From an uncultured Ardenticatenia bacterium (GTDB taxonomy: Bacteria > Chloroflexota > Anaerolineae > 4572-78 > NAK82), in assembly GCA_937127125.1 (NCBI GenBank), contig CAKZLO010000076.1, positions 1 through 54,861 of the forward strand: a stretch of DNA of 54,861 bases, in the 5' to 3' direction. Within the stretch, counting starts at the first letter, position 1. Each line of letters begins with the position of its first letter. Position numbers and translations under genes: made by a program. Below the pieces are notes generated by a model. It saw nothing but the letters and a program-made list of their open reading frames with translations, did not search any database and was not told the origin of the DNA. Below are positions 26,178 to 35,905 of this stretch, piece after piece.

Positions 26178-28505
26178 ATGATGAGAACGGTGTGTTCGTG
26201 CAATGGGGGAAGGAGAACTCAGGGCCAGAGCTTGGTCGAGATGGCTTTTATCACGCCGCTGCTGTTATTGATGTTTATTGGAGTACTCGAAGTCGGCTGG
26301 GCGTTGCGCAATCAGGTGGTACTGCAAAACGCCACGCGAGAGGCAGCACGATTCGCCGCGCGTGGGCGTTATCTCGACTTCAGCAAGACCAAAATTGACC
26401 AGATCGGCTATCCCTATGTCGTGCAGCATGAGCTGGACAGCATCGCGGGAGAGATCCCGCTCAGCGTTGCCGCCGGTAGTGCCAACAGTACCATCATTAT
26501 CTCCCATGTGTTGGTGGACACTGGAGAGTGTGGCAGTGGACCGCTGGATGACTTGGTACTTTCGCCTATTACGCCCGGCTATGGCCACTTTATGGCCACT
26601 TTTGGCCTGCCCCAGGCATCCCGTGTGGATTTCAACGCACTCGTGCGAGAGATGAAAGCCGAGAACGAGCGGTTCAACTGCGATCTACAGGCACGCAATC
26701 CGAGCGCTATCCCATCGGTCAACAGTGTCGTCGTCGTGGAGAGCTTTTTTCCCCACCAGCTGCTCGTCAACATACCGCTGGTCTCGCGCTTCATTGCTGA
26801 CCAAAATGGCATCATCTGGTTATACGCACGCACCATTATGCGCATAACTGCCGACGCGCGCGGCCATGTGCCCTCAGCCGGCGAGGGCTGCGAGGTCTAT
26901 CCCATCGCTCTGCACGCCTCGACGCTGGATGGTCGCCAGCCCGGCGATGCGCTGGGAGATATCTTCAATGGCGCTGGCAATGGCAACTTCGGCTGGCTAC
27001 GTTGGAGTCCTGCCCCGGGTAACAACAGTCAGACTTACCTGGTCGAAGAGCTGCGCAACCCACGGCTGTCTGTGAACTCCTTTGAAGATGCTAGCGATCC
27101 CAACGATCATACTCTCAATGCTGGCGACTGGATCTGGGGACTGACTGGCGTGGTCAACAGCAACGATGTGCGCGATGAACTGCAGCGACTGGTCGACAAT
27201 CGCGTGGAGCTGCGCATCCCGGTGTGGGACATCGCTGCTGGCACCGGTTCCAATCTCTCCTATCGCGTGGATCGTTTCGTGAAAATCAGACTTACCGGTT
27301 TCGATCTGGACCACAAGACTATTTCGGCCGCCTTCTTAGGCGAGGACCCAGATGCATGCCCGGACATCCCAGTGGGCGGTACGCCTACTCCCACGCCAAC
27401 TATCACACCCACTCCGACAATTACTCCGTCGCCCACTCCTACCAACACCCCTGCACCGCCGGCAGGATGTAATGATGCACTGCCTGCTGACCCAGGGACA
27501 ACCTGGACCAGCCTCGATATTGGTGGCGCGGCGGCTGGCTATACGGGTTCGGTGGGAGGTACTGTGTACGTGTGTGGATCGGGCAGCGGCGTTGGCGGCG
27601 CAAGCGACGCCTTCCGCTACGCGTATCGAGTCATCAACAGCCCGAACGTGGAGCTGGTGGCGCGCGTGAGCAGCTGGAATACCAATGGCAACGGAACAGC
27701 ACGAAGCGGCCTGATGATTCGTAACGCCACAGCGCCCAATTCGGCCCACGGAGCGAACGTACTCACCGGCAGCGGCGACTTGCGCAAGCTGTGGCGCGCT
27801 TCGGACGGAGCTGTCACCAGCGAGGTCAGCGGTGGAGGTGCGAGCACGCCAGTCTGGTTAAGGCTACTTAAGATCGGCAGAACCATAGTGGCTTATCGCT
27901 CCGCCGATGGCAGCAACTGGACGCGTATGGGTGCATTCGACTCAGTGTCACTGGGCGGCACCTACCTGGTCGGCATGGGGGTCAGTTCGCACAACAATGG
28001 TCAGTATGCCTACACTATCTTCGACTCAATAAGTGTCAACACGTCACCAACACCAGCCACACTTGCCTCGGACGGTTTCGAGAGTGGCAACACCAGTGGT
28101 GGCACAGGCTGGAGTGGCAACTGGAACTTGAGCAACAGCAACGTCGCGGTTGTCACTCAGGATACTCCGCGTAGCGGCAACTATCACCTGCGCTTCCGCG
28201 GCAATGTGGCCACGGCCACACGTGCAGTCGATCTATCCGACGTAGTAGGTGCGCGACTCCAGTTCTGGTGGCGCGCTCGAGACTTCGAAGCTGGGGACAG
28301 TGCTACCATCTCCGTCTACGATGGTGCCTGGCAGACCGTGTTGACGGTGACCAGTGCTCAATCTGATGATACTTACCGTTTGGCAAACGTCGATCTCTCG
28401 GGTTTTGCAATGACCAGCGGCTTCCAGCTGCGCGTCGAGGCCAATATCGACTCGAACAATGACTACTTCTATGTGGACGATGTGGCAATCACAGGATATC
28501 GCTGA
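26178..28505 (+). CDS. second TadE-headed protein with Thr/Pro stalk and binding modules
   Basis: The 775-residue protein begins with a TadE-type segment (GQSLVEMAFITPLLLLMFIG then EVGWALRNQVVLQNATREAARFA). A pilin-like region of about 340 residues follows, then a Thr/Pro stalk (about 398-430, TPTPTPTITP pattern). Next come a DUF1349-like jelly roll (about 432-626, with SGLMIRNA and TPVWLRLLKIGRTIVAYRS) and a second jelly roll (about 628-775, ASDGFESGNTSGGTGWSGNW). Three ATGs lie close together; I chose 26178 because GGAGGAG then lies 7 nt upstream. It is a smaller relative in design of the giant protein at 19228. Confidence 0.83.
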   Translation: MMRTVCSCNGGRRTQGQSLVEMAFITPLLLLMFIGVLEVGWALRNQVVLQNATREAARFAARGRYLDFSKTKIDQIGYPYVVQHELDSIAGEIPLSVAAGSANSTIIISHVLVDTGECGSGPLDDLVLSPITPGYGHFMATFGLPQASRVDFNALVREMKAENERFNCDLQARNPSAIPSVNSVVVVESFFPHQLLVNIPLVSRFIADQNGIIWLYARTIMRITADARGHVPSAGEGCEVYPIALHASTLDGRQPGDALGDIFNGAGNGNFGWLRWSPAPGNNSQTYLVEELRNPRLSVNSFEDASDPNDHTLNAGDWIWGLTGVVNSNDVRDELQRLVDNRVELRIPVWDIAAGTGSNLSYRVDRFVKIRLTGFDLDHKTISAAFLGEDPDACPDIPVGGTPTPTPTITPTPTITPSPTPTNTPAPPAGCNDALPADPGTTWTSLDIGGAAAGYTGSVGGTVYVCGSGSGVGGASDAFRYAYRVINSPNVELVARVSSWNTNGNGTARSGLMIRNATAPNSAHGANVLTGSGDLRKLWRASDGAVTSEVSGGGASTPVWLRLLKIGRTIVAYRSADGSNWTRMGAFDSVSLGGTYLVGMGVSSHNNGQYAYTIFDSISVNTSPTPATLASDGFESGNTSGGTGWSGNWNLSNSNVAVVTQDTPRSGNYHLRFRGNVATATRAVDLSDVVGARLQFWWRARDFEAGDSATISVYDGAWQTVLTVTSAQSDDTYRLANVDLSGFAMTSGFQLRVEANIDSNNDYFYVDDVAITGYR

Positions 28506-28557
28506 TCATGAAAGCGAAGTTGCCTGCAGGAGTTCGGAACAGGTAGCGAGGTATGGG

Positions 28558-30837
28558 ATGTCTCATCCAGTGTGCACACAGGTAGTACCTACCCCTGCTC
28601 CGGGTACATCGACACAGTCTGGCCAGAGCTTGGTCCTGCTGGCAGTTATCTTCATGGGGTTGCTTGCATTACTGGGGCTCGCGCTCGATCTGGGGCTGCT
28701 GTACATCGAGCGCATCCACATGAAGCGGGCTGTTGACGCGGCGACGCTGGCTGGCGTTGTAGAGCTGCCGGATGAAGAACAGGCGATGCGGCGCGCTATT
28801 GAATACCTGCGCATGAATGGTTACAATGTTGGCTATGACGTGAACGTGATGGTGCTGGGCTGCACGCGTGGTAATCCAACAGCGCAGATTACCACACTCA
28901 GCAACCGTGCTACCCCATATGAGTACATCAGCGCCACGGTCAACCCACCGCGCGCTACGTTTCTGCTCGATACGTACTCATTCCAGTCACAACCACGCCA
29001 GAGCAGCGATTGTGGGCGCTTTGGCGGCAACACAGCGACTGGTACTTCTAACAAGATCGCCATCACCGGCACGGTGACCGTGCCAATGAATTTTATGCAG
29101 TTCTTCGGCTTTCGCTCAGTGCCGGCACAGGATAGCGCGATAGCCCAGAACATCACCAACTTGGACATCGCCGTTGTCTTTGATCACTCCGGATCGATGC
29201 AAGGCGATACAATCTGTTATAATTGCTGGAACGAGACAACCAACGACACTGTTAACTATCCATTCCCCACCAATGGTACGTACAATCCTATCTCCTACAC
29301 GCTGGTGCTCAGTCGTAACCTGTGTAGCGCTACACCAGAGGACTATGTGGATAGCAACGGGCGCCGCTATGTGATCATCGAGGCAGAGCTGTACTCGCGC
29401 AACAATTCCAGCTACTACCGCGAGACGCGTCAGACAGGGATTGGCTACTGGGCACTACAGCGTGGTACCACTGGCTCCAATCGTAGTTCGAGCGTAGAGG
29501 GTAACCGTTCTGCCCACGTAGCACATCATCCATACTGGACGTATGGTCAGCCGTCGCCCCCGGCACCATTGCTTGGACGTTTCTATACGCTGCAGGACGC
29601 ACAGCGAGATGTGTCGCCGCGCCTCGAGTACGACTTTCGCGTCGGCTGGTCTGGCACGGCCTATATCTGGTTGCGGGTGCAGGGCGGCGGTGCGCAATCC
29701 TTCTGGGTGAACCTGGTGAATGGCCAATACTATCGTGATCCCAGCAAGATCTACTGGGCGGTGGACAGCAACCCACCGGTGGAGAACGGCGCTGCTAGCG
29801 CCTGCAATACCACGTATGACTACGGCGGCTCCGCCAGCTGCGCAGGCAGATGGAACTGGATCCGCATTGGCTCCTTCAGCGTCATCACTGGTTCGTTGCA
29901 CACATTGAAGATATGGGCGGGCAGTCCGGGCTACGAGATCGATAAAATTGTGATCACCAACGATAGCCGCACCGATTACAGCCAGATCGGACCGCTCACT
30001 TACGACTCAAATCGTGGTCGGCCGGCGACTGTCGGCTCGGCGCGTGCTGGTGCTTGCGATCCATGCAACCCGATCTATGGCCTGACGGTTGATCCGAGTG
30101 ACTGCACTACGCCCTATTACCTGGTCACCACACGCACTAACCGCCTGGCCGACGATTTGTTCAGCGACTTTGAACCGCTGCGCACCTCACAGGAAGCGAT
30201 CAAGCGTTTCGTGCAAAAGCTTGATCCACGATCCGATCAAGTCGGGTTTGTTGGCTTTAATGAGGAACCAAGGCCACGTACCGAGCTGGCCTGCGTCCGG
30301 CGTTATGGTCGGGCGTGCTACGACCCTCTGGTGCAGAATCCACCTATTAGTTACACGCAAATTCTGCAAACCATTGAGAGCCAGACAGCAAACGGTGCCA
30401 CCGACATAGCCGACGCAATGCGCAATGGACTTGAGGTGTTGGGCATCAATGTCGACAACCGGCCCGGGGTGGATAACCTGTGCGATGGATCAACCTTTTC
30501 GGCCTGCGGACGCGGCGGCGCGGCCAAGCGCGTGATGATCTTATTGACCGATGGTTCGCCCAACGATAACCCGGGCGGTGCGTGCGACGATGACCCCAGC
30601 CTGTGGCCCTACAATAATGACCCCGACTTTGACTGTGTGATGTACTATGCCAAGAAAGCACGTCAAACGGGCACCGTGATTTACACCATTGGTCTGGGCA
30701 ATGGTGTGATTCCCGAATTGCTCCAGGCGGTCGCTGAGGAGACGCAGGGCACCTATTATTTTGCGCCCTCGCCCAAAGACTTGGATAACATATTTGACCA
30801 GATTCTGTCCAATATCTATGTGCGGTTGATCAAATGA
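28558..30837 (+). CDS. TadG-like protein with a von Willebrand A domain split by a large insertion
   Basis: The 759-residue protein has a TadE/TadG-type N terminus (GQSLVLLAVIFMGLLALLGL, then YIERIHMKRAVDAATLAG). Its vWA domain begins with the metal-site motif DHSGSM (D209). Instead of the first helix, about 315 residues follow, including a CBM6-like stretch starting YVIIEAELYSR and ending KIWAGSPGYEIDKIVI. The vWA then resumes near residue 539 (EPLRTSQEAIKRF), with GATDI and the third metal-site motif MILLTDGS. Ordinary TadG proteins carry a continuous vWA. The start at 28558 has GAGG 6 nt upstream; the frame is open earlier within the preceding gene. Confidence 0.85.
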   Translation: MSHPVCTQVVPTPAPGTSTQSGQSLVLLAVIFMGLLALLGLALDLGLLYIERIHMKRAVDAATLAGVVELPDEEQAMRRAIEYLRMNGYNVGYDVNVMVLGCTRGNPTAQITTLSNRATPYEYISATVNPPRATFLLDTYSFQSQPRQSSDCGRFGGNTATGTSNKIAITGTVTVPMNFMQFFGFRSVPAQDSAIAQNITNLDIAVVFDHSGSMQGDTICYNCWNETTNDTVNYPFPTNGTYNPISYTLVLSRNLCSATPEDYVDSNGRRYVIIEAELYSRNNSSYYRETRQTGIGYWALQRGTTGSNRSSSVEGNRSAHVAHHPYWTYGQPSPPAPLLGRFYTLQDAQRDVSPRLEYDFRVGWSGTAYIWLRVQGGGAQSFWVNLVNGQYYRDPSKIYWAVDSNPPVENGAASACNTTYDYGGSASCAGRWNWIRIGSFSVITGSLHTLKIWAGSPGYEIDKIVITNDSRTDYSQIGPLTYDSNRGRPATVGSARAGACDPCNPIYGLTVDPSDCTTPYYLVTTRTNRLADDLFSDFEPLRTSQEAIKRFVQKLDPRSDQVGFVGFNEEPRPRTELACVRRYGRACYDPLVQNPPISYTQILQTIESQTANGATDIADAMRNGLEVLGINVDNRPGVDNLCDGSTFSACGRGGAAKRVMILLTDGSPNDNPGGACDDDPSLWPYNNDPDFDCVMYYAKKARQTGTVIYTIGLGNGVIPELLQAVAEETQGTYYFAPSPKDLDNIFDQILSNIYVRLIK

Positions 30838-30929
30838 GTATGACCATAGCGTCGCATGGCGTTTACGGCGAAAAGAATAGGGAGAGGATCAGCGTGGACT
30901 CGACATACCTGTTTTGGGGAAGAAAGACC

Positions 30930-30958
30930 TTGATTTTTTCCCCAGAGCATGATATCAT
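30930..30958 (+). promoter_or_regulatory. internal promoter before cpaB
   Basis: TTGATT (30930-30935), a 17-bp spacer and TATCAT (30953-30958) lie in the 171-bp gap before cpaB. It could drive the machinery half of the Tad locus separately from the surface-protein half. Confidence 0.5.
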
Positions 30959-31008
30959 TATGGTAAGTTACCAGCCACTATTCTTTGCACCGGGAGGGAG
31001 GTAATCCC

Positions 31009-32076
31009 ATGCGACGCGGCGGTCTCTTAATCTTGCTCGGCCTGATCTTGGCCATTGGTGCAGCGGTCATTGTGTTGATGTTCATGATGCAGCAGCAACC
31101 CCCACCACCGACACAGCCCGTACCCCCTGGTGTGCCAGAGGCACAGCCGACGGGCGTCCCAACACAAAAGGTATGGGTTGCGCTGCAACCGATCAAGCGC
31201 GGCGGTGAGTTTATAGAAGGTACGTTGGGTCTGCGTGATTGGCCGACCACCAACGTGCCGCCGGATGTCATTGGTGATGCTGCCGAGACCATCGGGCGTG
31301 TGGCAGCAATAGATATTGTGCAGGGAATGCCCATCCTGCGCAGCATGCTAGCCGAGAAGGGGGCTGCCGGCCAGGCTGCTATGCAAATACCACCCGGCCG
31401 CGTGGCAGTCGCCTTTCCCATTGATGAACAGTCTAGTGTCGCCTATGCCATTCAGCCGGGTGACTACGTAGACGTGCTTATTATGGCCTCCTTCATTGAC
31501 TTGGATCCGGAGTTCCAGACCAAGCGACCCAATTACGTTCAGTTCTTCACGACCCGAACGGATAAGGAAACCGGGGAGACTTCTTTCAACCTTCTTGAAA
31601 GGACGGAAGAAGGCCGTTTTGAGCGCCCGCCCGGGTTGCCGCCTGAGATTTCAGGTGCCATTGTCTATCCTCGGGAGGAACAGCGACCGCGCCGTGTGGC
31701 GCAGCTGACAGTCCCGGCAGCTAAGGTGCTTCGCGTTGGCCCGTGGATCGAGATGCCGACACCGACGCCACCAAGCGGTGCAGAGGAAGCAGCGCAACCA
31801 CAGCCACCTCCTCTGCCCAGAATTGTCACGCTGGCGGTCGATCCACAGGACGCGCTGGTCTTGCTCTGGGCGCGCAAGTCCGAGATGTACATGGAGCTGG
31901 CGCTGCGGGCATCAGGAGATGAAAACGCGCGTTATCAGCCAGAGGCGGTCACGCTTCAGTACATGCTGGCACGCTTCCAAATCTCGGTGCCACCTAAGCT
32001 GGAATACGGTTTCGAACGCGAGGCATATATGCAACCAGTTCAACCAATTGCTACACCACAACCTATGGGACAGTAG
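31009..32076 (+). CDS. cpaB: Flp pilus assembly protein CpaB (RcpC)
   Basis: The 355-residue protein has an N-terminal membrane anchor (LLILLGLILAIGAAVIVLMF), a Pro-rich linker and a SAF domain (about 50-125) with VALQPIKRGGEFI. The RcpC/CpaB domain follows, with RVAVAFPIDEQSSVAYAIQP and GDYVDVLIMA. In Gram-negative bacteria CpaB works with the secretin at the outer membrane; here no secretin gene is present. The start at ATG 31009 is preceded by GGGAGGGAGG. It opens the machinery half of the locus. Confidence 0.9.
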   Translation: MRRGGLLILLGLILAIGAAVIVLMFMMQQQPPPPTQPVPPGVPEAQPTGVPTQKVWVALQPIKRGGEFIEGTLGLRDWPTTNVPPDVIGDAAETIGRVAAIDIVQGMPILRSMLAEKGAAGQAAMQIPPGRVAVAFPIDEQSSVAYAIQPGDYVDVLIMASFIDLDPEFQTKRPNYVQFFTTRTDKETGETSFNLLERTEEGRFERPPGLPPEISGAIVYPREEQRPRRVAQLTVPAAKVLRVGPWIEMPTPTPPSGAEEAAQPQPPPLPRIVTLAVDPQDALVLLWARKSEMYMELALRASGDENARYQPEAVTLQYMLARFQISVPPKLEYGFEREAYMQPVQPIATPQPMGQ

Positions 32077-32151
32077 GGAGTAAGGCTACAGGCCTTACTC
32101 AGGGAAGTTTGATGAGAAGGGGTTAGATGTCGATAGGTAGGTAAAGCGCCA

Positions 32152-33423
32152 ATGCCAGATGCAGCTAGCGAGACCCAGAAGATACGTGTGCTCATTGTGG
32201 ACGACATTCCGGAGACGCGTGAGAACCTCCGCAAGCTGCTTTTCTTCGAGCCAGACATCGAGGTAGTGGGTGCAGCTACTAGCGGCGAGGAGAGTATCGC
32301 GCTGGCTGGGCAGCTTAAACCTGACATCGTGTTGATGGACATCAACATGCCAGGTATCGATGGCATCACTGCCACTGAGATGATCACGCAACAGCTGCCC
32401 TCTGTCCAGGTCATCATGATGTCGGTGCAAGGTGAAACCGACTACTTACGCCGCTCTATGCAGGCGGGTGCACGTGAGTTTCTCGTCAAACCATTCAGCA
32501 GCGAGGACTTGGTAGTAGCTATCCGACGCACCTACCAACTTGGACGTAAGCGCCCTACAAAGACGCTATCCGAGCCGGGGCCACCAGTGCCACCTTCTTC
32601 ACCCGGCAGAGATGGCTCAGGGGCATCTGTGGGCCATATTCTCACTGTGTTCAGTCCTAAGGGTGGCACCGGCTGTAGCACGCTGGCGATCAATCTGGCT
32701 GTCGCGCTGGCACAACAGAAACAGGGCAATAAGGTGGCACTGGTAGATGCCTCTCTTCAGTTTGGCGATATAGCCGTGCTGCTTAACTTGCAGGTCAGCC
32801 GCAGTATAGTGGATCTGGTGCCACATATTGACGAACTGGATGATGAGTTGCTGGAAACGGTATTGGTAAAGCATGGTTCGGGGGTGAAGGCACTGCTGGC
32901 GCCACCTCGCCCCGAATTGGCCGATCAGGTAAGCCCAACTCTGGTAGAGAAGGTTCTGACCGGCTTGCGCAACCTGATGTCATATGTCGTGGTGGATACT
33001 AGCAGTGTTGTCAGCGACATCACCTTAACAGCACTAGACGCAGCGGACCGCATCGTGTTGGTGACGACACCAGACATACCTTCCATCAAGGACGCCAAGC
33101 TTTTCTTCGAAGTCGCTGATGCTCTCGAGTATCCATCAAGCAAGACGCTGCTGGTCCTGAACAAGAGTGATCCGCACAGCGGCATCCGGGCTGAGGACAT
33201 TCAGGCGAGCATCAAGCACCCTGTCGCGGCGCAGCTACCCTTGGATGAGCGCACGGCCACGCTGGCAGCCAATCACGGTGTGCCCTACGTGGTCGGTAAT
33301 ATGCGTACCACCAAGTTGGCACAGGCTACCGTGTCACTAGCGCAGTACGTCGTCAATGTGCTTGCGGGGAAGGAGGAAGCTGCTGCGCCGGTCAGGATAG
33401 GCACTGGTCGCCTGTCCTTGTAG
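32152..33423 (+). CDS. cpaE: CpaE/TadZ-type pilus localisation ATPase with complete receiver domain
   Basis: The 423-residue protein joins an N-terminal receiver domain to a MinD/ParA-like ATPase. The receiver keeps all key residues: D17, D18, phosphoacceptor D63, S91 and K113 in LVKPF. The ATPase has the deviant Walker A KGGTGCST (170-177), followed by VALVDASLQFGDIAVLL and an intact switch region VVVDTSSVVSD. CpaE/TadZ positions the Tad machine in the cell. In many members the receiver domain is degenerate; a complete one suggests phosphorylation control, possibly by a kinase elsewhere. It lies 75 bp after cpaB. Confidence 0.92.
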   Translation: MPDAASETQKIRVLIVDDIPETRENLRKLLFFEPDIEVVGAATSGEESIALAGQLKPDIVLMDINMPGIDGITATEMITQQLPSVQVIMMSVQGETDYLRRSMQAGAREFLVKPFSSEDLVVAIRRTYQLGRKRPTKTLSEPGPPVPPSSPGRDGSGASVGHILTVFSPKGGTGCSTLAINLAVALAQQKQGNKVALVDASLQFGDIAVLLNLQVSRSIVDLVPHIDELDDELLETVLVKHGSGVKALLAPPRPELADQVSPTLVEKVLTGLRNLMSYVVVDTSSVVSDITLTALDAADRIVLVTTPDIPSIKDAKLFFEVADALEYPSSKTLLVLNKSDPHSGIRAEDIQASIKHPVAAQLPLDERTATLAANHGVPYVVGNMRTTKLAQATVSLAQYVVNVLAGKEEAAAPVRIGTGRLSL

Positions 33424-33476
33424 TTAGGACGATAGTGTAGTGGATTGCTTAGGTTAACTCTAGGAGGTGGTGAAGT

Positions 33477-34853
33477 ATGTCGCTCCTGAATCGTATCGAA
33501 AGAGGACGGCCGATCGGCGAGGCCCCAGCTCGTCTTCAAGAACTGCGTGTGCGCAGGGCAACAGCATTTCCAACGCAGCGTGACACTTTCTCAGAGCTGA
33601 AAGAGCGCATTCAGGACAGATTGATCTCCGAGCTCGATCCCTCAATGGACCTTTCGCGTACGGAGGAAGTGCGCCGCACGATCGAGACGATGTATGACCA
33701 GTACCTCATGCAAGAGGGCCTGATCTTGAGCCGGGTAGAACGCCAGCGGCTCTTTGAGCAGATCGTCGCCGAGATATTGGGTTATGGTCCGCTGGAGCCG
33801 TTCCTGCGAGATGATACGATCACTGAAATCATGGTGAACGGGCCGAACAAGATCTTCGTTGAGCGCAACGGTAAGATCGAACCCGTCAGCGTCACCTTCG
33901 AAAGTGAAGAACATCTCATGCGCATCATTGACCGCATTGTTTCGCCACTCGGTCGGCGCATTGACGAAAGCTCCCCAATGGTAGACGCACGCCTGCCCGA
34001 CGGCTCGCGCGTCAATGCGATCATACCGCCTCTGGCGCTCAACGGTCCGACGCTCACCATCCGTAAATTTGCCCGTAAGCCGCTCGCTGTGGAGGATTTG
34101 ATCCGTTTTGGCAGCATCACACCGGAAGCAATTGAGTTTCTGAAGGCGTGTGTCATTGCTCGCTTGAACATAATCGTGTCAGGAGGCACTGGCTCCGGTA
34201 AGACCACTTTCTTGAACATTCTGTCCGGTTTCATCCCCGGGGATGAGCGCATCGTCACGATCGAAAACGCGGCAGAATTGCAGCTGCGTCAGGAGCATGT
34301 GGTCACTCTCGAGTCGCGTCCGCCTAACATCGAAGGTAAGGGTGAGGTGACCATCCGTGACCTGGTGATCAACTCCTTGCGCATGCGCCCTGATCGCATC
34401 GTCGTGGGTGAGTGTCGCGGGGGCGAGGCACTTGATATGTTGCAAGCAATGAACACTGGCCACGATGGTAGCTTGACCACGTTGCACGCCAACAGCCCGC
34501 GTGACGCGCTCGCCCGTTTGGAGACTATGTGCTTGATGGCAGGTATGGACTTGCCGGCGCGTGCCATCCGCGAACAGATCGCGTCAGCTGTGGACCTAAT
34601 TATTCACCAAGAGCGTATGCGCGATGGCTCGCGCAAGGTCGTGCAGATCACCGAAGTACAGGGCATGGAAGGCGATGTGATTGTTTTGTCCGACATCTTT
34701 CAGTTCGAGCAGCAAGGTATTGAAAACGGGCGTGTTATTGGACGCTTGAAACCGACTGGCATCCGGCCGAAGTTCATCGAGAAAATCGAAGCAGCCAACA
34801 TTCATCTGCCACCGCAGATCTTCGGCGTGGCTGCTGGCATAAGAATGCGCTGA
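33477..34853 (+). CDS. tadA: pilus assembly ATPase TadA (CpaF)
   Basis: The 458-residue hexameric ATPase powers Tad pilus assembly. It has the N-terminal domain ending in LGYGPLEPFLRDDTITEIMV, Walker A GGTGSGKT (236-243), the Asp box ENAAELQL and the Walker B-like RPDRIVVGECRGGEALDML. The His box TGHDGSLTTLHANS and the CpaF-specific C terminus follow. GGAGGTGG lies just before the ATG. It is followed by tadB at 33 bp. Confidence 0.96.
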   Translation: MSLLNRIERGRPIGEAPARLQELRVRRATAFPTQRDTFSELKERIQDRLISELDPSMDLSRTEEVRRTIETMYDQYLMQEGLILSRVERQRLFEQIVAEILGYGPLEPFLRDDTITEIMVNGPNKIFVERNGKIEPVSVTFESEEHLMRIIDRIVSPLGRRIDESSPMVDARLPDGSRVNAIIPPLALNGPTLTIRKFARKPLAVEDLIRFGSITPEAIEFLKACVIARLNIIVSGGTGSGKTTFLNILSGFIPGDERIVTIENAAELQLRQEHVVTLESRPPNIEGKGEVTIRDLVINSLRMRPDRIVVGECRGGEALDMLQAMNTGHDGSLTTLHANSPRDALARLETMCLMAGMDLPARAIREQIASAVDLIIHQERMRDGSRKVVQITEVQGMEGDVIVLSDIFQFEQQGIENGRVIGRLKPTGIRPKFIEKIEAANIHLPPQIFGVAAGIRMR

Positions 34854-34886
34854 CGGCATGTGTAGCTGGCACAGGGGGACAGGCCT

Positions 34887-35852
34887 ATGAATATGATGAT
34901 GGCGATTGCGATTGCCTCGTTAGCCTTTGTGGTGGTGATAGGACTCTTCTTCGTGTTGGCACGCGCAGTTGGCCGAGGCGAGGGGGATCTCGAAAGCAGG
35001 CTGGATCAGTTCGTCGTGCGTCAGGTTTCTGAAGAGAGTCAACCTAGTGAACGTCAACCTTCGCGTTTGACTCAGAGCATCAACACTGCTGTGGCAGAGA
35101 GGCGCTTCGCGCGCAACATTGCCACTAACCTGGCACGTGCCAATCTTAAGCTGACAGTGGGTGAATACATGATCCTGCAGGTTGTCAGCGTGCTAGGCAC
35201 AGGGCTGCTCTTCTACCTGATTATGCACCAAAACCCGTTTCTGACGTTGGTCGGGTTGGTGATTGGTTACTTCTTGCCCGGCCTGTATGTCAAAATGCGG
35301 CAGCGCAAGCGCCTAAGAGATTTTAACAGCCAGCTGGGTGATGCCATTAATCTGTTGGCTAACGGTTTGCGCTCCGGTTACAGCTTGCTGCAAGCGATGG
35401 ACGCCGTGGCTAACGAGATGCCTCCACCAATCTCGGAGGAATTCCAGCGTGTGGTACGCGAGATCGGGCTGGGACTTTCCACCGAACGCGCTATGAATAA
35501 TATGTTGCGGCGCATCCCTTCTGATGACCTGGATCTGATGATCACAGCGATCAATGTGCAACACGAGGTGGGTGGCAACCTGGCAGAGATTCTGGAGACA
35601 ATCAGCTACACGATCCGTGAACGCGTGCGCATCAAGGGTGAGATTCGAGTGTTGACCTCACAGCAAATGATCTCTGGATACGTGATCTCGTTCTTGCCGA
35701 TTGGGTTAGGGCTGATCTTATTTGCGATGAACCCGACCTATATGGGGCGCATGTTTCAGGATGTATGTGGCATCGCGATGATGGCTGTAGGTGGGATCAT
35801 GATGGCTGCTGGTTTCTTCGCCATCCAAAAGATTGTGCACATTGAGGTGTAG
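34887..35852 (+). CDS. tadB: pilus assembly membrane protein TadB
   Basis: The 321-residue inner-membrane platform protein has an N-terminal membrane helix, two central helices (YMILQVVSVLGTGLLFYLIM region) and a T2SSF domain with LRSGYSLLQAMDAVANEMP. Two C-terminal helices end it (GYVISFLPIGLGLILFAMNP). TadB and TadC together form the base on which TadA acts. It is followed by tadC at 53 bp. Confidence 0.94.
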   Translation: MNMMMAIAIASLAFVVVIGLFFVLARAVGRGEGDLESRLDQFVVRQVSEESQPSERQPSRLTQSINTAVAERRFARNIATNLARANLKLTVGEYMILQVVSVLGTGLLFYLIMHQNPFLTLVGLVIGYFLPGLYVKMRQRKRLRDFNSQLGDAINLLANGLRSGYSLLQAMDAVANEMPPPISEEFQRVVREIGLGLSTERAMNNMLRRIPSDDLDLMITAINVQHEVGGNLAEILETISYTIRERVRIKGEIRVLTSQQMISGYVISFLPIGLGLILFAMNPTYMGRMFQDVCGIAMMAVGGIMMAAGFFAIQKIVHIEV

Positions 35853-35905
35853 ACAAGACACGAGGGTTCTGTCTGAGCTGGGGTATGTAGGAAGGAGGTT
35901 GAACG

